Part shown: positions 1 through 12,673 of the stretch, piece after piece
Layout of the letters: every line of letters begins with the position of its first letter
Position numbering within the stretch: position 1 is the stretch's first letter
Source of the DNA: Sipunculus nudus
Lineage: Eukaryota > Annelida > Sipuncula > Golfingiida > Sipunculidae
DNA length: 64,000 bases
Direction of reading: 5' to 3'
Assembly (NCBI GenBank): GCA_026874595.1
Contig: CM049306.1
Location: 84,906,142 to 84,970,141, forward strand
Program-made: the position numbers and the translations under genes
Notes under the pieces: generated by a model
The model's input: only the letters and a program-made list of their open reading frames with translations
What the model was told of the DNA's origin: nothing
Databases searched by the model: none

Positions 1-330
1 ACACAAGATATTTTGTTATTCGTAACACATTCTTGTGTTATATTTAACACAAGTAACGTGTGTTGTTTTGACAAAAGGTTTACTTTAATATAGGACACAG
101 CTGGTATCTACCATACCTAACCTCACACCATGTGCATCAGCATCACGCAATATAAAATAAAAATGTTGTTATCAAATAAGTTTATTGTATTAAGAATTAA
201 GTACAACACATATGTTACAGACCTTGATTTCCTGAAACAAATATCAACAGAGACATTTTTGAATTTGGGATTACCGTTTATGAATATATAGTGCGCACTG
301 AACGAATCTGAGTTTTGACCATGAGTAATT

Positions 331-334
<4 letters not shown>

Positions 335-375
<41 letters not shown>
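335..375. repeat. (TA)n microsatellite
   Basis: About 20 uninterrupted TA dinucleotides lie inside the left-edge element. Confidence 0.9.
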
Positions 376-378
<3 letters not shown>

Positions 379-1002
379 AAGACATTAGGTCACGTAATTG
401 TCTACAGGTGCATGTGCCAGTATGTCCTGTTGCTGATATGTTCAGTGAACACAATAAAATCGGTGACTGAATGGTAACTTCTAAAGTAATAGCATGGAAG
501 AAAACCAGTTACAGTTTGGTTTTTTAGGATTTGCTTGCAAATGAAAATGTAAGTGAAAGTACTACTTGTTGTTCTAATGCAAATTACGCTGCTATGTTAT
601 CAGTGTCTAGGTAACCATTTAATCTGCAGTACAAAGAAAATAAAAGAAATTATGGATCTCATTAAATGGATAAATACATGTATATCAACATGCTTTTCAC
701 CAGAAACTAGGTATTTATCAATAAGATTTTGGTATGAATGTCCACCCTAAATGGATCGAAGTGAAATTTCACAATGTCATCATTAATTAACTTGTTTCCT
801 GTTGTTTACTATTCTTGGTTTGTATGTTTCTGTCTGCACACTCTGCAACTCTCATCCCATCCATGATGATGCTGACATTTTCAGCCTTGTGAATATCACC
901 TTCTTACTTGATGCACACTTCAGTCTCCTCTGCACCCTCCTCCTAAACCATAAACGAAAGAAAGGAAATTTCTATATTAATATGTTTGTTTTCATGATTA
1001 TT

Positions 1003-1007
<5 letters not shown>

Positions 1008-1044
<37 letters not shown>
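1008..1044 (+). repeat. (AAT)n microsatellite
   Basis: About 12 consecutive AAT trinucleotides. The poly-Asn open frame across them (802-1110) is a by-product of the repeat. Confidence 0.9.
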
Positions 1045-1045
<1 letters not shown>

Positions 1046-2188
1046 TGTCTTTATATGTATGTATAATGAAGTATCAGTTAGAGAATCACAGTGACAGATA
1101 CTATGTGTAAATGTTTTTAGAGGGCGTTTAAATAACAATATTAATTATCCAATGTATATAATAATGAGAAAAAATGGATCTGTTAATAAATATGTACTGC
1201 TATGGCTATCATCATTCAGATGTCTTTTCTTTGTTGATCATATATCACCTCGAAATCAAGAAATGCTAGGTTAATCTCATTGATGTCTGCTTATATATAG
1301 TTATTAGAAAAATCTAGGGATATTATAGTCTTCATACCTGATGACTTACCTTCTTAAATATAGAGTCAGTTTTTTTCTCCAAGAAGATGCTGTGTTCCTA
1401 GCAGATCGAACGGCACAAGCTCTGGCATCTGTAAAAAAATCTGCTAATTATAATTCAAAGTTTTAGTATAATGGTTTCGGGGAACATTGAAATAATTTTA
1501 TAAGTATAAAATATACGTACGTCTAGTGCATAATATACATCTTATGTGCCATCTGAGCGATATTGAGAGGATATCGGCACGTTAGACTAAAATTATGTTG
1601 CTCAATTAGGTAAGTTTTACTATTTAGAAGAAAAATCTTTAAACTCATGCAATGGTATCCACAATGATATGTAATATACTCACAAATTCAGACGAACAAA
1701 GCTTGATTCCAGCTTTCAAACAGATTTGATATTCTTTCTGAAGCAGGGCTGTGACAGTAAACATCGCGTGGCTGGACAGCACAGTGGGTGGTAGTCCAGA
1801 CAAAGAAAGTTGGCGCGCTTCAGTGGCGACCCGTGTGCTAAGGTCAAATTAGCCCGACCGACTAACTCCGCTCGTCCAGTAGTCGAGTTCGTCATTCCAA
1901 CCTCTAATGGCGAACAACTTAGTCGACCGTGATTTTGACTAACCGCTTGACGGAATCGTTTCAGTGTTATATAATATTGATACGGATGAATCGGGTAAGG
2001 CCCGAACGGGTCTATTATGAACACGCACTTTACACAAGGCCTTGTGCTTAAATAACACAAGGCCTTGTGTCATGCACTCAATGACCTATAATTAATACAA
2101 GTTTGTGTTAACACAACACAAACTTGTGTTATATGTCTTTAACACAAGATCTTGTGTTACCCTGTAACACAAGGGGATTTACAGTGTA

Positions 2189-5100
2189 CAGGTGGCACCA
2201 CCAGTATTCAGGAACTAGAAATGATCATTAAATATTCAAGGTTTCAGGACACTAGATGAGAGCACAGCTGACAAATTAATATGATTGTTGTAATTTAAGG
2301 GTCTCGAAAATAGAGAAGAAAATACGTAAAAATTAGAAATAAATACAGGTGGCAGACCAGTCTTTTGTTACTGATAAGACTGTCCGTGATTAATAAACCG
2401 AACAAGAATCAATAATGCTTTTATTATTGAGATACTGGAGCTTTTGTTTCAATTTTTTACTTATTCTTCGGTGCACAAACTAGTATCAATACAAGCCAAT
2501 GTGTGATTGAGGACCTGGACTTCGACTCCGTGACTTATAATATTTTTCATATTTTGGCCTGATTATTTAATCATGAGAGTCTGATTTTTTATGTATCAAA
2601 ACCTGGTAATATAACGCTTAAACAAGAGCACCGCGAGATTGCAAAATATTTTTGGTAAGTCATCACGGAGCAATCAAAGTTTGATGACCTCTGACCTCAT
2701 TACATTTGCGTTGAATTTCCTGAGAATCGTACTATGGTGATATATAACAGTAGTTAACATTTAACATAAAAATCCATCATATCTCTGGTCAGTTATCACC
2801 ACAAAGAAGCGTGTGACCTCTGACCTCATAAAATACTCGTTGATTTTGCCAAGAATCACACACATGGGATATACTCATTTGGTAAATATTTTAAATGAGT
2901 CCTGTAAAATTCTATCAAATCCCTGACAAGTTATCGCGGTGAGACAGAAAGGTAACGGACGAACGAACGGACAGACGTACAGACCGACGGACGAGGCCCA
3001 TACCATAACACGACCTGTCTTATTTGGGCAATCGGGCATATAAAATCTCTTTATTTGCATAATAAAGTGACCTCAGATACGAACAGTCTACATTTTCAAT
3101 GTAAATCTGTATGTAAAAGTCTAGTCTTTATAAACGGTCGAAAGAGAAAACGAGAACGAAAACAATTTGCTTATAAGAAACCCCGTCTGCAAGGCATTGC
3201 TGGTGTTGGCTGAGATAAATACCATAGTTATGCATTGAATGATTTCATAAAACCGGCTGTCACGAATACAGTATATTCAAAACGCATTTTACTAGAAATA
3301 ATTTGTTTGCAGACTTGGGCAGGACGCCTATCATGGGAAAGCGAACGTGCTTTCTCTCGCAGGGTCGCCTCAACACGGTCCAGAAACGCAGAATTAATAC
3401 CCGATCATCTGCTTTGTTTGTTCTCAATATGAACCATACCAGTGGGGCGCAGCACACATTTCTATCATATTCCAGAAGATTTGTCAACCCATAATACAGA
3501 TGTTGGTTAAACCTTCATAACAGGATTTAAATTCCCTCTGTGGAAATCTTTTACATGTATCAGGAACCATGGATACCTTTGATGCGTATTTTTTACTGAT
3601 TTTACATATAAATCACAAAGAAACGTACATAGAAGGGTTGAACTAAAGTGTGTTTGCAGCGGTTACAAGCCTTCCTTCATCACCGTGAGATTGGAAGACC
3701 GGCATACCTGTCATACCTGTGAGGAAATCGCCAAAGGTACGAAATTACTTCATGAAAATTACTTTGTGATAAGTAAGAAAGTAATTCAGTATTCATGCGA
3801 TAAAAATTGATTTCTCCAGTTTTTCCTTTGGGCTAGTAAATCCATGAACACTTCATAGCAATCACATTTTTGTAACCAGTAAGGCTATACAGTGTCTCTG
3901 GCAGGGTTAATGAGTGTACTGGTCGTGAATGAGGCGTCACCTATTATCTCGTGCTCGCTCAGATATAAGATAAATTATCTTCGCCATACACCTGGTGAAT
4001 TCATTTTTTTTTAATGGAGTTTGGATTAATATTTCCGACATAATATTTTACATAACGCAATTACTGTAACACCCGTAATAAGGGTATGACTGAAGAAATG
4101 AGAAATTCAAACACGGCTTTAAAGTGGCCACAATCTTATAAAACTGGAATAACTTTCTGAATGTTGTCACAGCATATATAAGCAATTATAAAGCATGAAT
4201 ATCATACATACTGGGTTACTTATCCGGACCTGATTTGTAGGGCCGTTCTGGCAATATTTTGGCTATCATTTGCTCATGTATTGGATAGGTTAGATGACAA
4301 AATTTCTATTGCTAAACCATACTGATTTTCAGAGCTGAACAAGAGGATTGGTTCAATCAGTTCTTTCCGCTTGGCTATACATGAGCAGACATTTAACCGG
4401 TATAGCTATATACGTTTAACTTGGCTTTTAGCCACGATGTGGTGAAACATCTTGGAAACAAGAAATAAGGCCATTGTGACCTATATTCTGCTACGGGAAA
4501 AACAATGTTTTAAAAACTTTAAACACTTCTAAATACTACAGGTTGCTCAATGAATAATTTGCCTTGTTTTTTTTACAGATGAAATAATGTGGCTCACTTT
4601 TAAAAGAGCTGGCCCAGGAAATTTAGCTTAATCATTAATTGTTGTGACATTTTCTTACAGTTTTACCATTTGAATATAATTCATGCTAAAGCTTAGGTGT
4701 TGAACAAATGCATATTTTTGACAGCTCTATCTACATCTAAAAAGAAGGCATTGCAACAGCCACCTACATTTTCTTGCCTTCTATTGAATTTCAATTGCAA
4801 TTGCTAACTTACAGATTCATTTGAGTAAAATTATTACCTAAGCTGCAATTTCTTTAAAACTACTGCATAAACTTTCACAGAATTTAACATGTTTGTTGAT
4901 GGCTTCATAAGACGAGTGGGGCCTGGTCTCATATATACAGCCAGTAATACCATAACAAAACATTTCCAGACATACAGTAAAAACCGCTTTAAGTGGGCAC
5001 CTCCGTAAAGAGGGCACCTCTAAAGTTGGCACTTTTAGGAAGTCCCATCTATTTTTCCTCTAAACTATGTTTAGCTAATGTGGGCACCTCTATATACTGT

Positions 5101-6470
5101 AAAGTGGGCACTTTTTCCAAGCTTATGTGGGCACTTCAACGATTTTACCAGTTGAAGTATCCTCCAATTTGTACTTTCGGAGCTTTTTGTATTGTGAATT
5201 TTAATTATTAGCAATCAAAATAACGCTTAATCATTAATTATTTATATATCCACTATAAATGATAATGATCAAACAGATAAAAAAAATAGGTCAGGGGTGT
5301 ATTACTGTCTGATTGCATAATTATAATAATCGCCCTCATGACTCAGGGCTAGGCACGGGATACATGCACACTAATTAGATTACTCTTTGTGCCTGCACTT
5401 GCCTAAGCCCAGACTGGCTGTCCCCGTGGAGGGTGAGGGGTAATAAAAAAAGAAATCCATTACAGACAAGATACGCAAATTTTGCTTTTGGGCAATATGC
5501 TGTTCGAAGTATAACATAAGCAGTTCTGTGATAGAACGCTACAGCACGTGGATTGGCACTTTTATTAATACTATTTTGCTTGACCCTGTCTCCGTCTTTT
5601 ACAAGTTTATAAAGCTGAAAAGATTCAATACTTGGATAGTAAACATGCTGTTTTGCGTTGTGGTGAAACATTATTCAAAACATATATTCATTTATGAATT
5701 GAAAATTTCACATTTTCCAAGAGTTTCCTGATCTTTTCTTGTGATTTATTTTCTTAAATGCCGTTTTCTCACGCCATCATATGTTTCTTGTATACATAAA
5801 TAAATTGCATGTTTTATCCTGAATGAAAAATACATAAGTGAACACTTTTAACTAAAACAATGTGTACTAATATATTTCATACGTGGCACAACTTTAAAAT
5901 AATTTAAACTATTGAGATTTACATCTAACCAACTGTTATTGGATATTTCAGGCGTGATACAGGTTAATTTTTCTGCAAATGATGTGCTCGGATTTGGTCC
6001 AACTGATACAAAAATATGAATACAAGCTTTTGTGACAACTGACACGCAGGTTTATAATTTGACACTGTTGCACCAACGAGACCTACATAAATCAAGCCTA
6101 CCGCATTCCTTTAGTCAATACGATATGTAATTGTGTTGACTTAATTGCTGTAGACATCGTCCTAATATTTACTTATAAGATTGTTAATTTCTCATATAAT
6201 AATTGATCCCAATTTTATTAAAAGCATTTAAAACAATAATCTTATAAATCCTAATTACAAAACAAGACGTTCCAATGGTTTATATATGCAACTCGGAGTA
6301 TGATATGTACATTTATTGCAAGATATCCTGCATATGACACCACCGATAATCTTTACACTTCCGATCTCAAACAAACTCACTCAAACAGATGCATATTGGA
6401 CTGTTCAAACACTCTTCATTTTAAACATTTCGTGTCGAATTCTTTTTCTTAGCAGGTTAATCGTCTGTTG
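2189..6470. other. Intergenic DNA with short dispersed repeats
   Basis: I found no exon or protein similarity here. At 2620-3060 there is a dispersed-repeat type with a GAGCACCGCGAG start and a GGACGAACGGACAG-like stretch near 2955-2995. At 4985-5120 the octamer GTGGGCAC and close variants recur about five times in 140 bp. The rest is AT-rich with only short chance open frames. Confidence 0.5.
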
Positions 6471-6474
6471 AAAT

Positions 6475-6643
6475 GGTGTTCAACGCATTCTATTATTAAT
6501 TATACACGTCTTATACCAGTAAAAATAAACAAGTAAATGTAAAAAAAAGGCTCATTTGAACTGTCGCTCAACGGAGTGTTCCGATCGAATAAATTAATCA
6601 ACCGTAGAAATATATATGCCCTCAACCATATATGTTTATATAT

Positions 6644-6660
<17 letters not shown>
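6475..6660 (-). repeat. Dispersed repeat next to a TA tract, left copy
   Basis: About 180 bp match, in inverted orientation, the segment 30138-30300. Shared landmarks include GTCGCTCAACGGAG, CCGATCGAAT and ATATATGCCCTCA. In both copies the same side is bounded by a long TA tract, so the TA tract is probably part of the repeat. In this copy the tract is interrupted by the LTR retrotransposon that starts at 6690. Confidence 0.75.
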
Positions 6661-6689
<29 letters not shown>

Positions 6690-6693
<4 letters not shown>

Positions 6694-7541
6694 ACGGAAC
6701 CCAATATCTACAGATCACGTATGCGTGATGAACATAATTTTTTATTTTAATGAAGAAAAAAATCAGATTCTGTAAAACTAGGCAGAGTTAAATGTCTAGG
6801 GGAATGAATAAGGAAGTCAGTGGCTTTTTGCCAACAAATAACCATAATTTATTCCTAAAACATCCCTAACATTACAGTACACCAACTCAATACAATTACA
6901 CAGTATAACAGCAGTATAACGTCAAATCAATACAATCACACAGTAAAATAAACAAAGTGCACAGTACCTAGATACCACCATTGTAACGGCGATAAGTCTT
7001 TTAAAATGTATAAGCCGGACGAACAGTTCACACAAATTCTTTCGGAGAATAACAGTCCAATGTAAAGCTCTTGTAACAATCCTGAAAGTAAACTGAAGAC
7101 CAAATAAGACTCGTCACATATCCAGAAGAAAATCTGAAGAAAATCTATCATTGCCGCACTTATCGGAATAGATCCCACAAACTGACATACACCCTTCTGT
7201 GTCCGCTGGAATATTCTCTCACCTCTCTCTCGGCTCTTAAACACGGCTTCTATTTATAACTTTCCTCCGAAAACTCTAGAAAATTTCCTTTCACGAACAA
7301 TCCATAATACACATTACACATGCTCAAAGAAAATACTAGAACGGGAACGCCGTGTCAAGGTTCAACCAATGCGGATTAACCCGAGCCCGCAACATCCGGC
7401 CAGGCGAGGCCGCTACAACCCGAGTTACGCGTGGAACACGGCACACAAACAAAATGCCAACTACACATGGAACATCCGTGTGCACAAAAAAACAATCATC
7501 TGTAAGACCGCTGCACACAATAAAAAAAGGCACCTGTAACA
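6690..7541 (-). repeat. 3' LTR of the left retrotransposon
   Basis: 852 bp, aligning along its whole length with 12674-13506. It begins TGTTACGG and ends CACCTGTAACA on the + strand, giving a 6-bp terminal inverted repeat. It is preceded by the TA tract 6660-6689. Small indels and scattered substitutions separate it from its partner. Confidence 0.92.
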
Positions 7542-7554
7542 CTCCCCCTCCTGT
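7542..7554 (-). other. Polypurine tract of the left retrotransposon
   Basis: On the minus strand this reads ACAGGAGGGGGAG and abuts the 3' LTR start TGTTACAGG. It is the expected plus-strand primer of an LTR element and confirms the minus-strand orientation. Confidence 0.85.
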
Positions 7555-7682
7555 AAGAAAAAAGAAAGTTTTCTCAAAACTTTCTTTTTGCGATCACAAT
7601 CACTAAATTATTACAACATTTCAAAACCATCTTATTTACAACATTATATAAACATCTAGTTTAAAACATTTCATAAACATCT

Positions 7683-9049
7683 CGATAAGCAATCAGCAAG
7701 TACACTGTCTTTCCCGTTAATGTGTTTGATTTCAAGAATGTAATCCTGTAAGAACAAACTCCTCAACAATCTTTGATTTTACACTTAAACTTGTTCATGA
7801 ACGTGAGGGGATTGTGGCCACTTATGGCAACGATAGGCTTGACTGATGAAGTAACATAAAATCAAAGCCAAACATTCTTTTTCAATAGTGGAGTAGTTTT
7901 TCTGGTTTGCATTAAACTTTCTTTAGAAATAACATATTGGATGATCTATGCAATCATTGCCTTCTTGTAACAACACAGCACCAGCAACAGTATCACTGGC
8001 ATCTACAGCTAACTTAAAAGGTACAGAAAAGTCTCGAGCTACCAAAACTGGTGAACTTTGTGGAATTGCTTTCAAATTCTGAAATGCATTTTCACACTGA
8101 ACATTCCATACAAACTTTTGTTTCTTCAGCAGAAAAATTTGGACAAAACTTCCTGTAGTATTCACCCATACCAAGAAAACGCATTATTTGCTTTTTGTTC
8201 TCTGGTCTAGGAAATGCAGAAATAGCACTTATTTTAGCATCAACAGGTTTTACCTGACCCTGCCCTACAATATGACCCAAAAATGTTAATTGTGCATGAC
8301 AAAACTCAGATTTTAATAAGTTGACGGTCAGACGTGCTTCACTGAGTATTTCGAAGAGGTCGTGAAGAATTTGCAGATGTTTCTCCCATGTGTCGCTGTA
8401 CACGATAAGGTCATCAATATATGCGTCGCAGCCCTGAATGTCCTTGACAACCATATGGATGGCGGAACGTGGCTGGCGAGTTCTTCATGCCAAACGGCAT
8501 AACTTTTTACTGGTACAGTCCTTGCGGCGTGACAAATGCGGACACTTCTTTCGCTCGTTCTGTCAGCGGAACTTGCCAGAATCATTTAAGCAAGTCAAAC
8601 TTGGAAACATATCTGGAGCTATCGATTCTATCAATACAATCATCGATCCTCGGAATCGGAAACGTGTAAGTCTTGGTGACAGAGTTCAGTTTTCGATAAT
8701 CTGTGCACATACGGTAACTTCCATCAGGTTTTGGCACAAGAATACATGGTGAACTCCAGTTACTGTTACTAGGTTCAATAAAATCATTGAACAGCAAATA
8801 TTGAATCTCATCCTGTAAATACTTTTGCTTTTCTGGATTTAGTCTATATGGATGTTGCTTGACTGCGCTTGCCTCGCCGACATCGACGTCATCGCATAAC
8901 ATATTAGTTAGCGTTGGAATGTCACTAAACAAATGTTCATAATTCCGCAGCAGGTTCTTGAGGTCTTGTTGTTGTTGTGAGGTAAGGTGTGACAGTTGGG
9001 CGTCCAGGTTTTTAAGTACGTCTGAGTTTTTAATGGTACTGTACCACAC
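7683..9049 (-). pseudogene. Reverse transcriptase-RNase H, broken
   Basis: Remains of the polymerase that copies element RNA into DNA. In order on the minus strand there is an RT start with PYRLNPE and CILVPKPDGSYR (9049-8582), then a frame break, then the catalytic YIDDLIVYS near 8440, FLGHIVG and YYRKFCPNF (to about 8150). Another frame change leads to the RNase H start FKLAVDASD near 8010. The run YSTIEKECLAL near 7880 and a terminal KDSVLADCLSR near 7690 complete RNase H. At least three frame changes are needed to read it, so it cannot be functional. It lies downstream of integrase, which is the unusual domain order. Confidence 0.88.
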
Positions 9050-9169
9050 TGAATGTTTACATCACACTTACAATCAGTATCTATATTAACTGGGTCAGGG
9101 TCAGTGTTTACACAATTTACAGCAGTTACATTATGTACAACATCTGATGTGCTATTTCTGTCATAATAT

Positions 9170-10436
9170 GGTTTCAACATGTTAACATGGCACAGTTGTT
9201 TTTTCTTACGCCTATCTGGTGTCAACAGTATGTTATTTAAATCACTGACTTTCTTGTCAACAATGTAAGGGGCAAAATACCTAGCTTGCAGAGGTCTGCC
9301 AGGGATGGGAAGTAAGGCTTCACCAGGCTAAAACGTCCTACTTACACTGTGCTTGTCATACTTTGTTTTCATTTTACTTTGTGCAGATTATAGATTTTAC
9401 TTTGCAAACTCATAAGCAATGTGTAGTTTAGTGCGAAAGTCTGAGACATACTGCAGTAAACTAAGAGAATCAGGATTTTCACACAAGATTTTTTCTTTAA
9501 GCAGTTTCAATGGAAGTTCAGTTCGCGGTCCATATCCGAAAACTAGTTCAAAGGGACTGAAACCCAAGGACTCTTGAAAGGATTCTCTGACAGCAAACAG
9601 CAATAGGTTGATTCCTTCATCCCAGTCTTTCCGTGTGTCATAGCAATAGGTCCTAATCATGTTTTTTAATGTCTGGTGAAAACGCTCGAGGGCGCTCTGA
9701 CTTTCAGGATGGTATTGCGAAGAGCTGTATTGTTTAATACCTAGCTCAAGCATAACTTGTTGAAATAAGCCAGACATAAAATTAGACCCTTGGTCAGACT
9801 GGACGGATTTTGGTAATCCAAAAGTTGTAAAAAACTTGGTCAGAGCTTTGACAACCTTTTTGGCATTAATTTTGCGCAATGGTATTGCCTCAGAGAACCT
9901 GGTAGATGCGCACATAATTGTCAGCACGTATTCGTGTCCAGATTTTGTTTTGGGCAGTGGTCCAACACAGTCAACAATATTCCTACTGAAAGGATCCTCG
10001 AAAGCTAGAATAGGCCTAAGTGGGCCTTAGGAGGATTCTGATTGGGATTGCCTACCATCTGGCATGTATGGCATGATTTACAATATTGTACAACATCTTT
10101 CCTGAGGTTAGGCCAATAAAAATGTGTACTAAATTTCTGATAAGTTTTATTTATACCTAAATGGCCAGATAAAGGAGCCTCATGTGCGATGCTTAGAATT
10201 TCATTGCGATAGCTTTTGGGCATTACTATTTGATGTTTGATGGCCCACTCATCATCAGCACATACATCAGGTGGTCGCCATTTACGCATAAGCTCCATTT
10301 TAACATAGAAACAAACTGGGTTCTGTGACATTTCATATGTAGAAACTGCCCTGGGAAACAAACATGAAATTTCGTGGTTCTTATGCTGTTCCGCGATAAG
10401 TTCTGACCTTGAAAATGCTGTATCATGTACGAGCAA
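9170..10436 (-). pseudogene. Gypsy-type integrase with GPY/F-like module, broken
   Basis: The integrase joins element DNA to the host chromosome. The N-terminal zinc-binding part has HEAPLSGH followed by CKSCHTC (10436-10005). A frameshift near 10015 separates it from the core, which has VDCVGPLP (first Asp), QSDQGSNF (second Asp) and HPESQSALERF (Glu), reaching about 9397. A GPY/F-like stretch reading APYIVDKK lies near 9275, and the tail HVNMLKPYYDRN near 9180 is typical of gypsy integrases. The RT fragment starts immediately downstream, so integrase lies between protease and RT. Confidence 0.88.
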
Positions 10437-10514
10437 GTCGTTAGACGAGTCACTAGTGACTCCCAGGTGTTATTATCTGGACCATTATCCTCATGTGTGT
10501 GTCCTGATCAAGTG

Positions 10515-11330
10515 ACGGCTTTTCTGTCACTATTGGTACAGGCTGTACTTTGTACCCTGCAATATCATTGCCTAGAAGCAACTGAATTCCCTTAAAGGGT
10601 CAAGTAGTTCTTATGCCCACAGTAATATTCCAAGAAATCAAATCTAACTTTAAATGTATACTGTGAAGCGGAACTGAAGTGTGCTTGTCTGAAAACACAC
10701 CATTAACAAGTGCATGTGCACCAGTAAAAGACCCATTAGAAAATGGCAAAGTGTTTGCTAACAGGAGAGTCTGGCCTGAACCAGTGTCCCTCAAAATTCT
10801 AATAGGGGTAGAGTCTGAAAAATCACTTGAAAGTGATACAAAGCCATCATTTATGAATGGCTCAAATAACTCGGTATCAGAGTCAGGAGAGGAATCTACT
10901 ACCTCAGTTTCATCAAACAAAGGACTGACATTGACAGTGTCAGTAATAAACTCTTTTTCAGAGTCATTTACGGAATCTTCATCCTTTTTATCATCAAACT
11001 CCTCATGGGAGTCAACAGAGGAATTTTCCTCAGCAGAAACAAACTTCTGTTGGTCATAAGAAGACCTGGCCTCATTTGAAATACTCTCGCAAGAGTCATA
11101 AAAGGACTTAGTCTTATTTAGAGAATACTCCTCGCAGGAGTCTTGAAAGGACCTACCCTTATTAAAATTCCTCGCAGGAATTAACTGAGGTTTTTACCCC
11201 GTAAGCTACGGATTCTTCTTTGGATTCAGACGGCACGTGGGCCTCCGTAGCATCAAACTCTTTATTAGAGTCAATAAATGAGTTGTACCCCTTATTTACA
11301 TTAAAAGAGCCTGGCTCTTGTACATTCTAT
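10515..11330 (-). pseudogene. Acidic linker and aspartic protease region
   Basis: The protease would process the Gag-Pol polyprotein. The active-site motif ILRDTGSGQT lies near 10790. The family's C-terminal signature appears as LLLGNDIAG near 10565, after a break at about 10600. Upstream, 10930-11290 encodes a long acidic Ser/Glu/Asp-rich linker with irregular repeats built on GAGTC, rich enough to look open on both strands. The region is interrupted by frame changes. Confidence 0.75.
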
Positions 11331-11364
11331 GCATAGATATTGCAACAAAACCAGAAGGTTTGCT

Positions 11365-12505
11365 TTATGGTATATTCGCAAGTTTCCAGCAGTCCGATAT
11401 TAGACCTTCCTTCTTGCAGTAATTACAGATTTTCTTTGAAAATGATTGGTCTTTGTTGGACTTAGACACAGTGGACGTGGACTGAGGTGTAGTAGGACTT
11501 TGTTGAACTATCAGGACTACTAGTACTGGGTGACTGCGCTTTAAACGTCTTTTGACCATACTGATTTACATTCTTGTTTGTGAGTTACTGGTTTGATTTG
11601 CTAGTAAAGGACATTTTGTGTGCTAATGAAAAATCATCAGCTAATTGACCAGCAATGTCAAGTATTTCAGGACCTTTCTCATTAAGAAAAGTTCAAACAT
11701 CTGCGTTAATGCACATCTGCGTTAATCCACTTGCGCAAATTGTCATAATCTTTCATTACATTTTTAGAACTACACAAGCGATCAAACAACTGCTCTTTTG
11801 TCCTAGCAAATTCGACGAAGGTCTGATTTTTGCGCTTTTCCCAATTTCTGAATTTCTGGCGGTAAGCCTCCGGAACTAACTCATTAACTTTTAGGATTAA
11901 CGGTTTTACCAGGTCATAGTCAGCAGCAGCTTCTACTGAAAGCTCTGTATAAATTTCTCTGGCCTTGCCAGTCAATACACTTTGTAACAGCATAGTCCAG
12001 TTTTCCTAAGGCCATTTTAAATCTTCAGCTACTTTCTCAAAGTGTAAAAATATTTATCAACCTCTTTTTCTTGAAAGGTGGGACAAATCTAATGTGTTTA
12101 GTAACATCAAAACTGTGAGTTGGGGCAGCACGTAGACTATCTTCTAGTTTAAGTCTTTCTAATTCCAGTCGTTTTAACTCGATTTCTTTTCCTTTTGCTA
12201 GTCCTTCTCTTTCTAACCGTTCTTCCCTCTCTTTAAATGCTAGCTTATGTTGCATTTCCCACTTTGTTTTATTCTAATTGCATAGCAAGACTGTCATTTT
12301 TTTATGATTCCACTTCACTCTCTTCAATTAAACCTTTGCTAACTAGATCCTACATGATTTTAGCAATGACATCAGGCTCACTCAAAGCTTTCTTCACACT
12401 TAGCCCTAAGTGTTGTCCCAAAAGCAACAACTGTTCTTTTGTCAACTGTTCAAGTTGATCAGGGCCGGGATCGTCAACAAATGTCTCAGGTTTGAAATCT
12501 GCCAT
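11365..12505 (-). pseudogene. Gag, coiled-coil plus SCAN-like capsid plus zinc knuckle, broken
   Basis: The structural particle protein. A plausible start codon is at 12505, followed by an acidic N-terminus (MADFKPETFVDD). In-frame stops interrupt the next 80 codons. A Glu/Arg/Lys-rich coiled coil follows (12255-12130) and then a capsid segment with HIRFVPPF. The helical region 11993-11706 (AREIYTELS, YRQKFRNWEK) resembles the SCAN-like capsid of Gmr1-like elements. A C-terminal zinc knuckle, CNYCKKEG...DC near 11415, has lost its histidine position. Multiple stops and frameshifts make it non-functional. Confidence 0.78.
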
Positions 12506-12649
12506 GTTAAGATGTTAAAACAATAACAAAAAACCACTGAGATAAATCCTGTAAATAATGTACTGCAAACAATATGTAATATTGTAAACAATGTATGATA
12601 AAACAAAGGGTCCAGGTCAAGGCCTAATAAATTCCCAAAACTATTAAGC

Positions 12650-12667
12650 ATCCCGGACGAGCCCCCA
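12650..12667 (-). other. Primer-binding site, tRNA-Pro
   Basis: The + strand reads ATCCCGGACGAGCCCCCA, identical to the 3' end of animal tRNA-Pro including CCA. The minus-strand element RNA would therefore pair with this tRNA six bases inside the 5' LTR. This fixes both the priming tRNA and the element's direction. Confidence 0.9.
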
Positions 12668-12673
12668 ATTTTA

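Larger units (their letters stand above)
1..2188. mobile_element. Left-truncated DNA element with AACACAAG-rich inverted ends
   Basis: Both ends are built from the motif AACACAAG/CTTGTGTT. Bases 1-60 carry several copies, and 2040-2188 carry more, including a perfect 20-bp palindrome at 2140-2159. The right end finishes in TTTACAGTG, so read inward the terminus starts CACTGTAAA, a start seen in several TIR transposon groups. The reverse complement of the right end aligns loosely with bases 1-60, which suggests that the left terminus lies just outside the window. The interior has a TA tract (335-375) and an AAT tract (1008-1044). The only sizeable open frame (1716-2060, minus, 114 codons) resembles nothing I recognise. 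The element is probably non-autonomous; its superfamily is not determined. Confidence 0.45.

Noticed and set aside
1716-2060. Possible 114-codon gene on the minus strand
   Set aside because: No domain or similarity is evident, and it runs into the repeated terminus of the left-edge element.
10679-11059. Ser-rich 126-codon plus-strand gene
   Set aside because: It is the antisense shadow of the acidic linker of the minus-strand retrotransposon.
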